Below are positions 9,930-21,041 of a stretch of 64,000 bases of DNA, one piece after another (the stretch's first letter is position 1; every line of letters begins with the position of its first letter). The stretch comes from Topomyia yanbarensis (Eukaryota > Arthropoda > Insecta > Diptera > Culicidae), in NCBI RefSeq assembly GCF_030247195.1, contig NC_080670.1, positions 44,592,194 through 44,656,193 on the forward strand. The letters are read 5' to 3'. The notes below the pieces were generated by a model. It saw only the letters and a list, made by a program, of their open reading frames with translations. It did not search any database and was not told where the DNA came from. A program made the position numbers and the translations under genes.

Positions 9930-10851
9930 GGGGAACATGGGGAGACTTGACCAGGTTTTTAGCTAAAACTGCATAACTTTCTAAAAAGGCCTTCAATCCC
10001 TCAAAAGTCATTGAGATATAATGTGCAAGTTATTGTGCGTCTTCATGATTTTTTGCAGAATTTTTAATTTAATTTTTGAAAAGTTAAGTTTTTCTGAGAT
10101 CGTTTTTTTTTTGGTTAAGTCTCCCCACTGCGGGGAGACTTGACCAAGGCGTGGAATAATCATAACAAAAAATAATGACATAAAACCTACTGTAATTATT
10201 TTTTCCATATTATCGAGATCTTTGGGTAGCAGTAATTTGATAAATTTCGATTTCTTTAATGAATTTCTTTTTAAGGATTAACTGTACTGCTTGCATTGCA
10301 TGTTCACACATCACGAAATCAGTCCTACTATTGCAAACTTTGTTTACTAATACTAAAATATAAAGACTTATGTTTGAAGTGGGATTTTTTATGGCGTGAT
10401 TAACATTAACAGTGGATGCTAAAGCAAAATAAATATCAGGAATTTTGTATTTTTCTTCAGCTAATTGCCACTTGGTCAAGTTTCCCCAACATTAGTTATT
10501 GCATTCAATGTCATTCAAATTCTAGTAATAACTATTCCAATGTTCCAATTTATGTAAAATCATTTCACTGCTTCACAAAGATTGAGATGGTATATTAGTA
10601 CATTAATAGTAATTAGTAGTCGAGTAGATATGTCCTTACAAAGTTTGATAAAAAATTATATCATTTAATGCAAATTTATTGATAACGTAATATTTTCTGT
10701 AAGGAAAGGATTTTCATTCCAAACTTTTAAAATTGCCTTAAGAGATCGAAACAAGTATGAAAATATTTTTGAAAAAAATTTAAAAATCGAACAAAAGACA
10801 CCATAGCCAAAAATAGAATTTTGCGCTTGATCAAGTCTCCCCATGTTCCCC
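9930..10851. mobile_element. MITE with GGGGAACATGGGGAGACTTG ends, TA duplication
   Basis: A perfect inverted terminus of about 21 bp (GGGGAACATGGGGAGACTTG plus A) occurs at both ends, flanked by TA at 9928-9929 and 10852-10853. Inside, the core GGGGAGACTTGACC returns as an inverted pair at about 10113-10146 and as GGTCAAGTTTCCCC at about 10473-10487. It has the same style as 4379-5308. No coding sequence is present; mobilisation would need a mariner/pogo-type transposase from elsewhere. Confidence 0.9.
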
Positions 10852-11215
10852 TACACGGGGTATAGAAAAAGATCATCTGGACTATCCCCACAATTTTTTT
10901 TGATAACGAAGTTGATCCGTGCTGTTCGGTATTTTTGTTTGCTCTGTAAGAAACCCAATTTTCCGGTGTTTCCATCGTTTTAGTACATTTAACTTATTGC
11001 CAAACTGAAGTTTTACGTAGTGTTAATCATTTACCGTAACTGGATAGTATCGTGTCACTAAAAAAGTGGAAGTTTTGCCTGTTTTTAAAACAAAATTAAC
11101 GGGACGAACAAACACCAGCGGCGAAACCTTTTGTTTTTTGTGTTCTTGCTATAAGCTGACTGCAGAAGCAACGATCGCCCGCCTCATACTATTTGTTTAC
11201 GCTTTGCATTGAAAG
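10852..11215. other. Flank and probable 5' UTR of the CR1/L2-type element
   Basis: No gene is visible. The part nearest 11215 probably is the leader of the retrotransposon whose ORF1 starts at 11216, since such elements have 5' UTRs of a few hundred bases. I could not find its 5' boundary or a target duplication matching the sequence after the tail at 12152. Confidence 0.4.
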
Positions 11216-11926
11216 ATGGAAATTAACTGTGGGAAGTGTACGCTTCACGTTGAAAAAATCGAAATAGTGATTTGCGATGGTTTTTGCGATGGTTGGCGGG
11301 TATTCCACAAGAAATGTACTGGTTTATCTGAAGACGAAATTGAAGCATGCAAAAACTCAAATGTTTTCTGGATGTGCGATAGGTGCCGCGACGTGTTGGA
11401 AAATGCAAGATTTCGTGGCACTATTTCATCTCTAGAATCATTTCATGCACAACGTGAAAAGAAACGCGATGAGGAGATTGCGCGCTTACAGTCCAGTATC
11501 GATCAGTTGAACGCATCTGTGAACAGCTTGGTTGAATTATCGGCACCGAATAATTTATCCGACAACGTAGCTAATATTACTGAAATTGAGCGAGTTCACC
11601 CGTTATCATCAACGCAATCGAACATGGCTGCTAGCATTTCAGAACTCAGCACAAATTTCGAGTTCTTTCTCTCGAACATTTGTAGTGACGTCAGCGAAGA
11701 ACAAGTAACTAATCTTGTTTCAACATGCTTGGATAATCAAATACCTTTAGCGGTTAAGAAGCTTGTCCCGGTTTGGCAAGACACTACAGCCCTCGACTTT
11801 GTGTCATTCAAGATTGAACTACACTCTTCAATGAAGGAAAAAGCTCTTTCTCGAGGAACGTGGCCACGAGGTATACGGTATCGAGAATTTCGTAGGAATT
11901 ATTCAGGAGATCCATGGACACCATAA
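11216..11926 (+). CDS. PHD-finger ORF1 of a CR1/L2-type retrotransposon
   Basis: An intact 236-residue frame. A PHD-like Cys4-His-Cys3 finger lies at the N-terminus: C5-C8, C20-C24, H31-C34, C54-C57, with the Trp of the last loop (FWMC) present. Residues about 75-105 (REKKRDEEIARLQSSIDQL) should form a coiled coil for multimerisation. PHD-coiled-coil ORF1 proteins are known from CR1/L2-type elements, where they bind element RNA. The last 50 residues (SRGTWPRGIRYREFRRN) look out of frame, and no ORF2 follows. The gene is open but probably truncated at its C-terminus. Confidence 0.72.
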   Translation: MEINCGKCTLHVEKIEIVICDGFCDGWRVFHKKCTGLSEDEIEACKNSNVFWMCDRCRDVLENARFRGTISSLESFHAQREKKRDEEIARLQSSIDQLNASVNSLVELSAPNNLSDNVANITEIERVHPLSSTQSNMAASISELSTNFEFFLSNICSDVSEEQVTNLVSTCLDNQIPLAVKKLVPVWQDTTALDFVSFKIELHSSMKEKALSRGTWPRGIRYREFRRNYSGDPWTP

Positions 11927-12113
11927 CCGCACTGAAGTACATACTGTAACATTTGTGATGTTTTAATATTTTGTTTTATTGTGTTAGCTTAATTAGTGAA
12001 ATACTTGTAAAATATGTTCATTATGTTGTTATGTTATTTTGTGTAAACGTAATTGTACCAAGTAGCTTTAGAATTTCAATAAGACCGCTGAGGTCCGTTG
12101 GAAATAAAACAAA

Positions 12114-12148
<35 letters not shown>

Positions 12149-12151
12149 ATA
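11927..12151 (+). mobile_element. 3' end of the CR1/L2-type element with (AAAT)n tail
   Basis: After ORF1 the sequence passes directly into a 3' terminus: TCAATAAGACCGCTGAGGTC, then a simple AAAT repeat at about 12110-12151. The segment GACCGCTGAGGTC can fold into a short hairpin. The minus-strand element at 46632-48090 ends in a related way (TAGGACCACACTGTGTC then AAAT repeats), so both probably belong to one group. ORF2 is missing, which indicates an internal deletion or a non-autonomous derivative. Confidence 0.68.
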
Positions 12152-13785
12152 GCATACTTTTCAGCAATCCAATGCAATCCTCATGAATTTCTGTGCAATT
12201 GTCGAAGCCCTACTGCTTCATGGCTTGTTTTTAGTACAATGCTGAAGTTTATGTCGCGTGGTACAAACACCCGATTATTAATGTAATTAAACGCAGCAGT
12301 CCCGCCAAGTGAATTGAAAGGTCACACAATTTTGTCTCGTCCAGCACGATTGCTTTTCGCCCCTTGAGCAAGGGGTCTTTGAAAAAGCCAACTTATCGGT
12401 GACCACACCATCGATCTCGACTGTGTGAACGGGCATGCACTCGCGATCCTTCATAGAATGCTTGTCGCGCTAACGTCAGTTGCTTGCTTTAGACAGAATA
12501 TCAGAATTCTGAACCTATCTGGGCGAGATATCGTTCACGGCTGAATATTTTTGTGTCAGTTCTTTTGAAATCTTTAGCGGATTATCTTTTATCTTTTATC
12601 TGATTAAGGATCAGATATGGTCCGACCGAGTTAAATATATGTATGAGTAAACTTCGCATGATTTTAAAAAGGAAGTCGGAGTCTTTGATGATGAATCTTA
12701 TTCCACATCCATTTTACCATCAACTGGAACTTTACTGTAGAGTTTATTTATGCACGAGCCTAGACAAAGTGCAAAGTAAAAACTTGAAGAGGCAGCGTCC
12801 ATTATTCTAATCCAGATAGATGATGGTGAACCAGTCGTCATATTACGTTTGTTCCAGTACCTGGAGAAACTAGAAATACTTCGGAGCAAACAGGAGAAAG
12901 TTGTTCCTGTGTTCTTTTCTTATCTTTTTTCTTCTTGTGGTAGCAAAGCGGAGTAAAAAGGAGCAAGTATTTGTTGTTCCTTGCATCTTCTATAATTGTT
13001 GATAGAATTTGCACAAAATTAAACAGAGTTTCAGAGCGACATGGGGAATAAGTGAATGATGCGGTGGATTATTTTTTGGTTATCCTGAAATACATCTGTT
13101 CACACCTTTTTATTGACAGGGGTCTCTAAGGTCAATTGTTCCCAGAGGTCCCGAGTGGTCTAAAGACGGCCCTGATGAATACATAAATTGAACTACTCTA
13201 AAACTCTGGTTTCATTTCGATAACTATAGTTGATTCGCCAATCAATCTAAATTGTTGAAATAATTAACGACTCAGCATTTATTAGGGCTACCATCCGTTC
13301 TTATTTCTCTTTAGTCCGATGTCCGATTTCTCAAAGCGTCCTTTATTTAATTTCAATTTTTTTACATTTTAACGACATTCAGTTAGCTAGAGATTACTGG
13401 GTAGGGAAAGTTATGAAAATTAGAGCCATAGTACTCAAGTGAGAGCAAGGATGTGAAGTAAACAGATCGGAAAATTAGAAGTGGCAGGGTCATTAGAACA
13501 GGCTTAATATCTTGTCTTTTGTTAATGAGGATCGAGCTTAGGTAGAATAACTACGAATCTCCCGAGTTCACTAACATGTGTCCTGATAAAGGTAGACGTG
13601 TCTATCTTTACCGTGACAACCGACAGTTTAATTTCAAATGTGCTTCATTGTGAGCCTTAATGAAAAGTAGTATACATTTCACCAGCCACTCGACCATGAA
13701 CAAGACTGAATCAGGTCTGATCCCCTTTAAAACAATTGCAGAATTCAATGTTTTTGAAATTCCAGTTCAGTTCAAGAGTATTATC
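12152..13785. other. Retrotransposon scraps, otherwise unannotated
   Basis: Two scraps are recognisable. On the minus strand at about 12340-12460, MPVHTVEIDGVVTD corresponds to the RVYIPA-x-VEVSGVVSD block of I-clade ORF1. At 13170-13260 the sequence TTTCGATAACTATAGTTGAT resembles 35810-35870, downstream of Tc1/mariner copy 2. At 13505-13630 lies a block shared with 38015-38150 (listed separately). No gene was found in the rest. Confidence 0.5.
13505..13630. repeat. Dispersed repeat shared with 38015-38150
   Basis: GAGCTTAGG, ACTACGAATC, AACATGT and a run ending CCGTGA-AACCGAC occur in the same order and spacing at both places, with many substitutions. The family is unknown; no inverted ends or coding sequence are visible. 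Confidence 0.5.
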
Positions 13786-14054
13786 ACAGAGAACAGACAT
13801 ATAAGCTGGAACAAATTTTCCCGAAAAACCTGTGTAAATGTTTAAATGAAAATGCGTTGAAAATCACCATCGCATACAGGTTCGCATGCATGAGTCACCA
13901 TTGTATCCAAGTTTGCACACAAATCCCGTATAGCGATTGCTAGCCGATCGAAGCGCCGCCAAGTGGCAAGTTGCTACTTGCTGTTGTCATTTCAAAGGGA
14001 CAGTTTTATTTCTTACACAAGTTGAAAACTTTACTTGTATGTCAGTTCTCAGTG
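13786..14054. mobile_element. hAT-type MITE (family A), copy 1
   Basis: Flanked by the 8-bp duplication GTATTATC (13778-13785 and 14055-14062). Ends ACAGAGAACAGACATA and, inverted, CACTGAGAACTGACATA. Nearly identical copies are at 54406-54671 and 55278-55546, each with its own 8-bp duplication, and an older relative lies at 55551-56717. Eight-base duplications indicate a hAT transposase. It is 269 bp with no coding capacity. Confidence 0.93.
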
Positions 14055-14600
14055 GTATTATCTCGGCCTAGCTCCCAACTGTTAGCGATTTAGCTAAGCA
14101 ACTAGTCGCTAAATAAGCCCTTCCTGTCCAATACATCGAACGTTCTCGCTTCAGTATTATCACCTATTCCAAGTGGATCGTCATTCTAGTTAATGCTTAT
14201 TTTGGGGCGCTCAAAATTATTTAATATTCTCATCACGTAAACAATCGATATTTTAATATAATTTTTTTTTTTTTGAATAAATGACTTAGAAATCCTGTTT
14301 CGGATTCATCTCAACGGTAAAAACCGAGTATTTATCAACTATTCATTATAAAATTTTTACGTTTACGTTTTGATCAAATATGTACTTACCATTCAAAAAA
14401 GGACATTTGAATGTCTGTTTCGCTTTGAGGGTACAACCGGTTCACCCATCTTGAAACGCCATAAAAACTCATCTTAAAACTGGATCCGAAAACGACAATT
14501 TAAAAAAAAAATCAAAAAAATAAATTTTTTTGCACATTAAAATACACTTTATCAGGACAGTGAAAAGCAAATTTGACAGCTTTTAGTATACTGTTCTTTT
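14055..14600. other. No recognisable feature
   Basis: AT-rich sequence with several homopolymer A/T runs between the hAT MITE and the 3' end of the LOA-like element. No exon, inverted repeat or retrotransposon motif was recognised. Confidence 0.55.
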
Positions 14601-17324
14601 TATAACGCACTTGATGGCCATTCAAACCCATTAAGTTTGATGTATCCCCTCACTACCCCTCCTTTTCGCCAGCCCGATAGATGAACGATTATCAGGAATC
14701 AGTAGCGTCTGGCTCAAATGGCACGTTCCCCATGTTGATCGGAGATTTGTGCCTTGCCAAGAATCGTCTTTTCATCATTTTCCTGATGGGAAGGATTGGG
14801 GAAGTGGTAAGGTTAGGGGTAAGGAAAATAACGACACATAACAATTAAAACAGAGCATTCTGCACCCCCGGAGTGATGCTGAACGATCTGCAGGTGCTAC
14901 AACAGCAGGAATAAAACTTCCAACCCCCGGAGGGATTTAGAACCTCTACTCAAACAGTGAGCGGATATATCAACACCCTCGAGGGGATATTGAGATAACA
15001 GAACGACAACACCCCCGAAGAGATATTGTCATTCAAATACGGCTAAAAAACTATAGCTCTTTACCACACTGGGTTAGGAACAAAAGCATATCCTTAAATT
15101 TCAGCTCTCTGTACATAGGTTCATCTATGTATGGAGAACCAAAAATCCGGATGCGCAATTGCATTAATACAGGGCAATTGCATATCAAATGATATGATGT
15201 TCCGTAATCGGATTCACAAAAGATCACATGAATAATACTCAGCGCGCTGAATAGTAGCCATATGATAATTGAGTTTGCAATGTCCAGTCAGTGCCCTGAC
15301 CAGAATACTGCAGTTGTGCTTGGAAAAATGCAACAAATTTCTTTCGACATGCGATTACTAATTTCGATCTCGAATCTGCCGAACTAAGTGCTTTCAGGGC
15401 AGCCTGCCTGTCAGAGCAAAAATAGTTTCTTTTACCGCAAATTCCCTGTTGAAGTGCGGATTGTACGCCACACAGAATCGCAAAGATTTCTGCTTGGAAT
15501 ACGGTACAGTATCTACCAAGCGGATGAGATTGGTTTAATCTCATCTCATGACAATAGACACCAGCACCGGCTCGGCCCTCCAACAAAGAACCGTCCGTAT
15601 AAAAAACTACGTATTCTTCAAGTTGTCGCTCCATCCAGCCAGACAGCCATTCCTCACGAAGAGGAATTCTCACATTGAAAGTTTTAGTAGGAAAACTACA
15701 TGTGAGTGTAAGGTCACTGGGAGCAAGTGTATATTCATCCCAAGTAACTATTTGGGGCCACAGTCTTGTGTGGCTAGTTACACGATCTATTGGGTTACTG
15801 TTCCAGAGCCCAGTAACCTTAAGACGGTATGCACAAGAAAGTGCTTCTTGTTTCAGAAACACATGTAGTGGTTTTATGTTCAAGAGTGCCTCGAGAGCAG
15901 CAGTAGGTGTTGTCGAGAACGCACCAGTCATCGCCATCAAGACCATCCTCTGAAGATGGTTTAACTTTGATTGGATTGTCGTGACTCCTCCCTTCTGCCA
16001 CCAAACAAGGCACCCGTATGGCAGTATTGGTCTAACAATTGTTGTGTAGATCCACTGAATGTACTTGGGTTTGAGTCCCCAGGATTTGCCGAAACCCCGT
16101 CTACATTGGCCAAAGGCCATGCAAGCTTTCTTGATCCTGAAATCGATGTGAGCTGTCCAATTAAGTGTTGAGTCGAGAATTACCCCAACGTACTTAACTG
16201 GATCTTCGACAATAATTTCAGAGTCAAAAAACTGCAATGGACGAGCTCCGGTTGTAATCCTTCGTTGCGTGAAAAGCACCATTGAGGTTTTATTTGGATT
16301 AACTGATAGTCCAACATGAAGACACCACCGCTCAACAACACATAAGGCTTGTTGCATCAAATCAAAAAGTGTGTTAATGCAAATACCGGTGATCATTATA
16401 TGATAATCATCGGCGAAACCATACGTCGGAAACCCAAGCTCATTTAGTTTTCTCAACAAGCTATCGGCGACAAGGTTCCATAGAAGTGGTGAAAGCACAC
16501 CACCTTGAGGACATCCGCAGACACTCAGTTTCCTCATCTCTACTTGTCTTAACGATGAGCACAGATGTCGGTTGCTAAGCATTGCGTGTATCCAGTTCGT
16601 GATATATGAAGGTACTCCATGATCTCGTGCTGCTTCCAAAATGGATTTGAAAGACACGCTGTCAAAAGCACCTTCAATATCGAGAAAAACTCCTAAACTT
16701 GATTGCTTTTGTGAAAAAGCTTTTTCAATGTTGTAGACAACATTGTGTAACAGGGTGGTAGTAGACTTCCCCCGCTGATATCCATGTGGCATTGCATGCA
16801 GCGGGTGCTCGCCCAAGCTACCATACCGAATGTAGTGGTCGATTAAACGTTCCACTGATTTGAGAAGGAAGGAGGTCAGACTGATCGGTCTAAAGCTCGT
16901 CGCCTCCTCATAAGTGACGCGGCCACCTTTGGGAATGAATTTGACAGTTATTTCCATAACTGACATACTTCAACCCGCCGGATGCCACGCGGCCTCTAGG
17001 CTGGTTTTGTCCGGAGAAAGATAATAGAGTTATCAACCTCCTAGTGGACCACAGCCAGTTACTGGGGAGTTCGCCCGGCTCTTCCCAGGCTCCGTTCGCC
17101 ATTGAGAATATTTTAAACCCCCTCAACAATTTTACCCATAGCACGGGTCGCATGACACTATGGAATTGGGGTTCCCTGTTTGGTGTTACCGCCGGAACAG
17201 GTAGTCCGTAGTGTAATTCTTAGCCGGTTGAAACAACCACTACCGACACTACACGGCTTATCTAGGCTGTTCGGAGAAAGAAGCTGACATTGATGGACAG
17301 CTCCCATAGATGGCCGAACAGCTG
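14601..17324 (-). mobile_element. LOA-like non-LTR retrotransposon, internally deleted
   Basis: On the minus strand the element reads from a 5' leader (from about 17324, CAGCTGTTCGGCC) through a short deleted region into reverse transcriptase and RNase H (16966-15239), a C-terminal zinc finger (about 15200) and a 3' UTR of about 500 bp ending AACGCACTTGATGG...AAAGAACAG at 14601. ORF1 and the endonuclease are absent. The last 100 bp of the 3' UTR recur at 17325-17425, directly upstream of the 5' end, so two copies lie head to tail. RNase H plus this RT type suggests the LOA/R1 group (Lian of Aedes is one); the family is inferred. Confidence 0.82.
15239..16966 (-). pseudogene. Reverse transcriptase-RNase H of the LOA-like element
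   Basis: A 575-codon open frame. RT motifs in order: FRPISLTSFLLKSVERL (about 25-41), VFLDIEGAFDSV (first catalytic Asp near 96), GCPQGGVLSPLLWN (151-164) and the catalytic FADD at 184-187. RNase H follows with YTDGS (Asp458), AEI (Glu493) and SDRQAA (Asp519). The frame starts within the RT, lacking the endonuclease, and leaves the RNase H frame near residue 545. Downstream on the same strand, in shifted frames, come LTGHCKLNYHMATIQ and a zinc finger C-x2-C-x8-H-x4-C (CDLCESDYGTSYHLICNC, around 15200), with one extra T breaking the frame. The catalytic residues are intact but the protein is incomplete. Confidence 0.88.
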
Positions 17325-17425
17325 TTCTTTTTATAACGCACATGATGGCCCTTCAAACCCATTTAGTTTGATGTATCCCCTCACTACCCCTCCTCTTCGC
17401 AAGCCCGATAGATGAACGATTATAG
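17325..17425 (-). repeat. Second 3' end of the LOA-like element, head-to-tail
   Basis: This 100-bp block repeats 14601-14698 with few differences (shared CTGTTCTTTTTATAACGCA, GATGTATCCCCTCACTACCC, GCCCGATAGATGAACGATTAT). In element orientation it is a 5'-truncated copy whose 3' end directly joins the 5' end of the element at 17324. Such junctions arise by repeated insertion at one site or by template switching of the reverse transcriptase. Confidence 0.8.
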
Positions 17426-19129
17426 TCACCTCAAGAAAACTCCGAAGCTCAAGCAATATGACTAGCAAAAGGAAATTATAAGTTTATGAGTAAAACTTTA
17501 GATGACCGGCCCAGTCCTTCGCCAGTTTATAGAACACTTTGCTCTCCAATTGCAACTGCTGTCGCTAGAGTGGAACAACTTTAAGGGGTTCAGAAATAGT
17601 CATTAGAAAACTTGGCATTCTGCACTATAATTTACCCAGAAGTTGCACTTGTTCCATTAGGAGACGAGACGGAAGCGATTTCTACAGGAAAAAGAAGCCA
17701 TTGGGCAAAAATGCTTAGTGAAAAATAAAACGAATAACGAAAACAGTATGAGCGGTACCATTTTCTGGCGCGAAACTTTATTGGCCCGTAATTGTATGGC
17801 ATAAAGTGTTATGCTTTTAGCCAGCATAGACAGTGTTCAAAATTCTTTTCTAGTATTTCGCCAAACATAAAATGTGGAAACTTTTAAGATTGAAGAAATG
17901 TGATAGGTTGTAAATGCAGTTGGTCGAAATACACGCTTGTTTAGAAGATAATTGATATTGGAAACAAACTTACCATGAGTAACAATTTTTCATTACATTC
18001 ACCTACAGGTTCTTTTCGCCTAGGGATGTTAGCTATTCGAACAGAAAAATATAGAAAATTCATCAACTTTGCACAATTTCATCTTACACCAGTTGGTTCA
18101 CAGCCGTCCGAAAAATAATATCGGCCCTAATGATGCTACCAGCCCTCTTCCAATTCAGACATTTACAGGACAAAATGCCTACGCCAGCATCTGCATGCTA
18201 TCGAAGGGGAGCAGCGGAAAGGTCTAACTTTCCTTCTCAATCGAGCAGCTCTCACCTCTGTCTGTAAATTTTTGCTTCCCTATTCCAAGCGCCTTCGTAG
18301 GCTTGAATCCGATTAGGCTCATTACCTGCATTCCGATTCGAATCACGATACCGTTCGAAATCTTTTCGTCCTTTTCATGGGGCGTTACACCAACAATAAG
18401 GACTTGACCATTCGTTCAACGCAGAATTGAGAACATTTTCCCACGGTAACTAATTTTTGATTCAAAAACGAATGTTTTAAAGTCGCGAGGCTATAAAAAT
18501 GACGAGTTACACTTTCCAGCTGGATAGACCAACCGACGATATGTTCCATACGTTATTCGAACTCACAACCATTGCATTGGTCTGTCATTGAACCTCACTC
18601 TAACCGTAAATGCTACTAGATGCCCTCAGCAATAAGTATGGTATATCGGTCCTTTCAAAGGAAACGAGTGAACGAAACAGCCGAGAGCAATACAAACAAT
18701 GTGAAATAAAATCGCTTTGCCTATGGTCAGATCATGCCACCGAGTCAACCAAGTGGGTTCAGAGACAACCAGAGAAGCTTTCGGGCAATACCATTATGTA
18801 GCATATAATCCAGATTGGATTGGAACCCGTTCAATTTTACTCTGGCGTTTTATTTACCGCAAAAATAACGTTTAGACTCTAAATGTGTGTTAAGACCACG
18901 CGACACATGCGACTAAAACACATTCAGTATAAATTTGCTCTCCATTATATAGTTCATCGAGTTGGAAAGTTACAAAAGTTTCCAAAACAAATTGTTCCTG
19001 TTTGCTATCTGTGGTGCTGATACCAAGTGCTAACGAAACAACCTAATTCAATGCTTTTCAATCCTATTTTTTTAAATTTAAAATTGATTTATTCATTATT
19101 TGAAATATCTGTGTCCATTTATTCGCTTA
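17426..19129. other. No supported gene; unannotated
   Basis: Base composition is less AT-biased around 18120-18560 than in most of the window, and a TATAAAAATGACG sequence lies at about 18493. No reading frame with a recognisable domain or splice structure was found. It may contain old repeats not seen elsewhere in the window. Confidence 0.45.
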
Positions 19130-19384
19130 GGGACCATTCATAAATTACGTAACGCTTTTAGGGGGGCGAGGGGGTATGACAAGTTGTGACATGTTGTAAC
19201 ATAGGGAGGTGGAGTAAGCTAGATCGTTACGTAACATGTTTTCACCGAAGAAAAAAATTTTTTTCAAGGAATTTGTTACGTAATAAGGGAGGGGGGATCG
19301 AGAAATTCGTTACAATTTGGTACATGGGGGAGGAGGGAATCAATTTTGGGCAATTTTTGCGTTACTTAACTTATGAATGGCCCC
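19130..19384. mobile_element. MITE with GGGACCATTCATAAATTACG ends, TTA duplication
   Basis: The left end GGGACCATTCATAAATTACG and the inverted right end GGGGCCATTCATAAGTTAAG match over about 26 bp. TTA at 19127-19129 and 19385-19387 is a 3-bp duplication, the mark of PIF/Harbinger-type transposition. The interior is rich in G runs and GTTACGTAA motifs. A related but distinct element is at 22317-22625. Confidence 0.9.
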
Positions 19385-19511
19385 TTATTTAGCTATTCAT
19401 TTATTTATTCATTCTTTTATTTATTTATTCATTCATTGGTTCATTTATTTTTTATTAATGTATTTATTAATTTTTTTAGTTTTTTATTTATTCATTCATT
19501 TCTACAATCAT

Positions 19512-19636
19512 TTTTATTTTGATTATAGAGAAATCTTTTTTGGAAAATCTCTAACCCTATATACGGGGTTGGGAATCGAACCCAGGTGAGCTGCGTACAA
19601 GGCAATCGATTTACCAACTACGCTACGTCCGTCACC
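19512..19636 (-). mobile_element. Feilai-like SINE, 3'-shortened
   Basis: On the minus strand it carries the A-box region GTAGTTGGTAAATCG and the B-box GGTTCGATTCCCAACCC, then AGGGTTAGAGATTTTCC. The part of the body containing GAGGCGAATGACC is missing. Its outer flank GTCCGTCACC...GATGACGGAC forms a short hairpin. A low-complexity (ATTT)n-like tract at 19390-19510 precedes its tail. No clear target duplication was found. Confidence 0.78.
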
Positions 19637-20139
19637 AGATTTGATGACGGACGGATGGGTTTATTCAGCAGATGATTTATTGTAGTAATCAACACGCCTC
19701 TATCATAGAACAATACGAAAAAATGTATTTTTGGTTCATTCACCTCTATTCTTATTACCGATGGTTGGAAACTTGTAAACCTACCAAAAAAACTGATTTC
19801 CAAAAGAATCGACAAAAGTTCGTTCATGGCAAATTATCGCTCATTTGAAGTAAAGGCGGCTAGAGAAGCATCTTTTCAAAAGACGGCATATTAAGGTGGC
19901 ATTTTTGGTTGGTAGAATATCGATTACAAGGCATATCATTAGATTAAAATTACCAGCCCAAGTGCCATCATGACATTCCGGTTATGTCCCAGACATTACT
20001 CACTTTTTTGCATACGCGAGTGAAGCAACAATGCTTTTATGATCTATTGCTGATAACCTTATCTTTCAAATTATTGTATTTCCGAAAATTCTATCTCTTT
20101 CTCCGTATTCTTCAAATTATCCCATTGCACCGGGTTTGA
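19637..20139. other. Probable 5' UTR of an I-like relic
   Basis: No gene is seen. The motif CCGGTTATGTCCCAGACATTAC at about 19977 recurs at about 50698 and 51018, each time upstream of I-clade ORF1-like sequence or a related block, so it likely belongs to the 5' region of that retrotransposon family. Confidence 0.4.
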
Positions 20140-20730
20140 GCCCGCACACAAATAAACTCTTTGGAAAAATTCCAGCAGATAATAAAATGGACGTTGAACA
20201 AGATTCGTCATCAAATATTCGGACTTTCCATTAAAATCAAATACATTGAGCTCGGTCGGAGCATGAGAATTGTGTTAGCCTGTGACAAGCCTCTCATGAA
20301 GCACTACAGTCTGTGGAAGCACTACCGCGTCTACATACCCGCTCATACAGTTAAAATCGACGCCGTAGTCATCGATTCGTGTTTGTCGTGCGTTTATGTA
20401 CTGAACGACACGGAGTTGGCAGTTTCAAGGGCCCTTTGCTCCAGTGAGCGAGGATTTTGAATGACAATCGCACTCGGCAGGGTAATCTCTTCACATACGT
20501 AGACGGTAGACGGAACAAATGTAGTGTTCAATGGCATTTGGTGGGACTGTGTTGCGTTCAATTACGTCTTCTTCGACAAGGATCGTCCACCTGTTCAGCA
20601 CATTATGCATTTCTGCTATGCACTAAATACTACCAAATGGGCCATTGCGCTTAAAAGTGTGCCTACTGTAGGAATAGTTTACATGATCTATTACCATGCC
20701 AAGCGTACAAACAGCGCCCGCAAAATCTGA
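20140..20730 (+). pseudogene. I-clade retrotransposon ORF1 relic
   Basis: Shifting frames preserve RVYIPAHTVKIDAVVIDSCLSC (compare RVYIPASRVEVSGVVSDSSL in the element at 2860), then YVFFDKDRPPVQ, matching LLFDKVRLPVR, and a degraded zinc-knuckle stretch ending YHAKRTNSARKI near 20730. A leader resembling the one at 44960 (CCGGGTTTGAGCCCG...AAATAAACTCT) precedes it. No intact protein can be made. Confidence 0.7.
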
Positions 20731-20991
20731 AGCGTTCGCTTAAAATATGCTTTAAGCATGACAAATCGTGGTGCGTTCTTGGCTGCGACTTTGATTAGAT
20801 TTCTCGTAACAGCTTAAATGATTCTAATGATATTCTAAATATATTAGCTCGCAGAAGCACTGACACAACGCCAGAGCCAACAGAACTTAAGATTCATAAG
20901 GGTAATAAGTGATATGTTGATAATTTTTTTCTCTGTATGTTCTGTAAGGTTCAAGACATAATACTCTATATAGTATGAAGTTCAACGGATA

Positions 20992-21039
20992 TCACAGGTC
21001 ATCTTTGAGCACAGATCTGTGCTCAAAGATGACCTGTGA
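20992..21039. repeat. Perfect 48-bp palindrome without spacer
   Basis: The half TCACAGGTCATCTTTGAGCA (plus CAGA) is followed at once by its exact complement, centred between 21015 and 21016 on AGATCT. There is no mismatch and no spacer. It sits just before the satellite array at 21042. Perfect spacer-less palindromes of this size are unstable in cloning and can mark a repaired hairpin-capped end. Confidence 0.97.
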
Positions 21040-21041
21040 AG

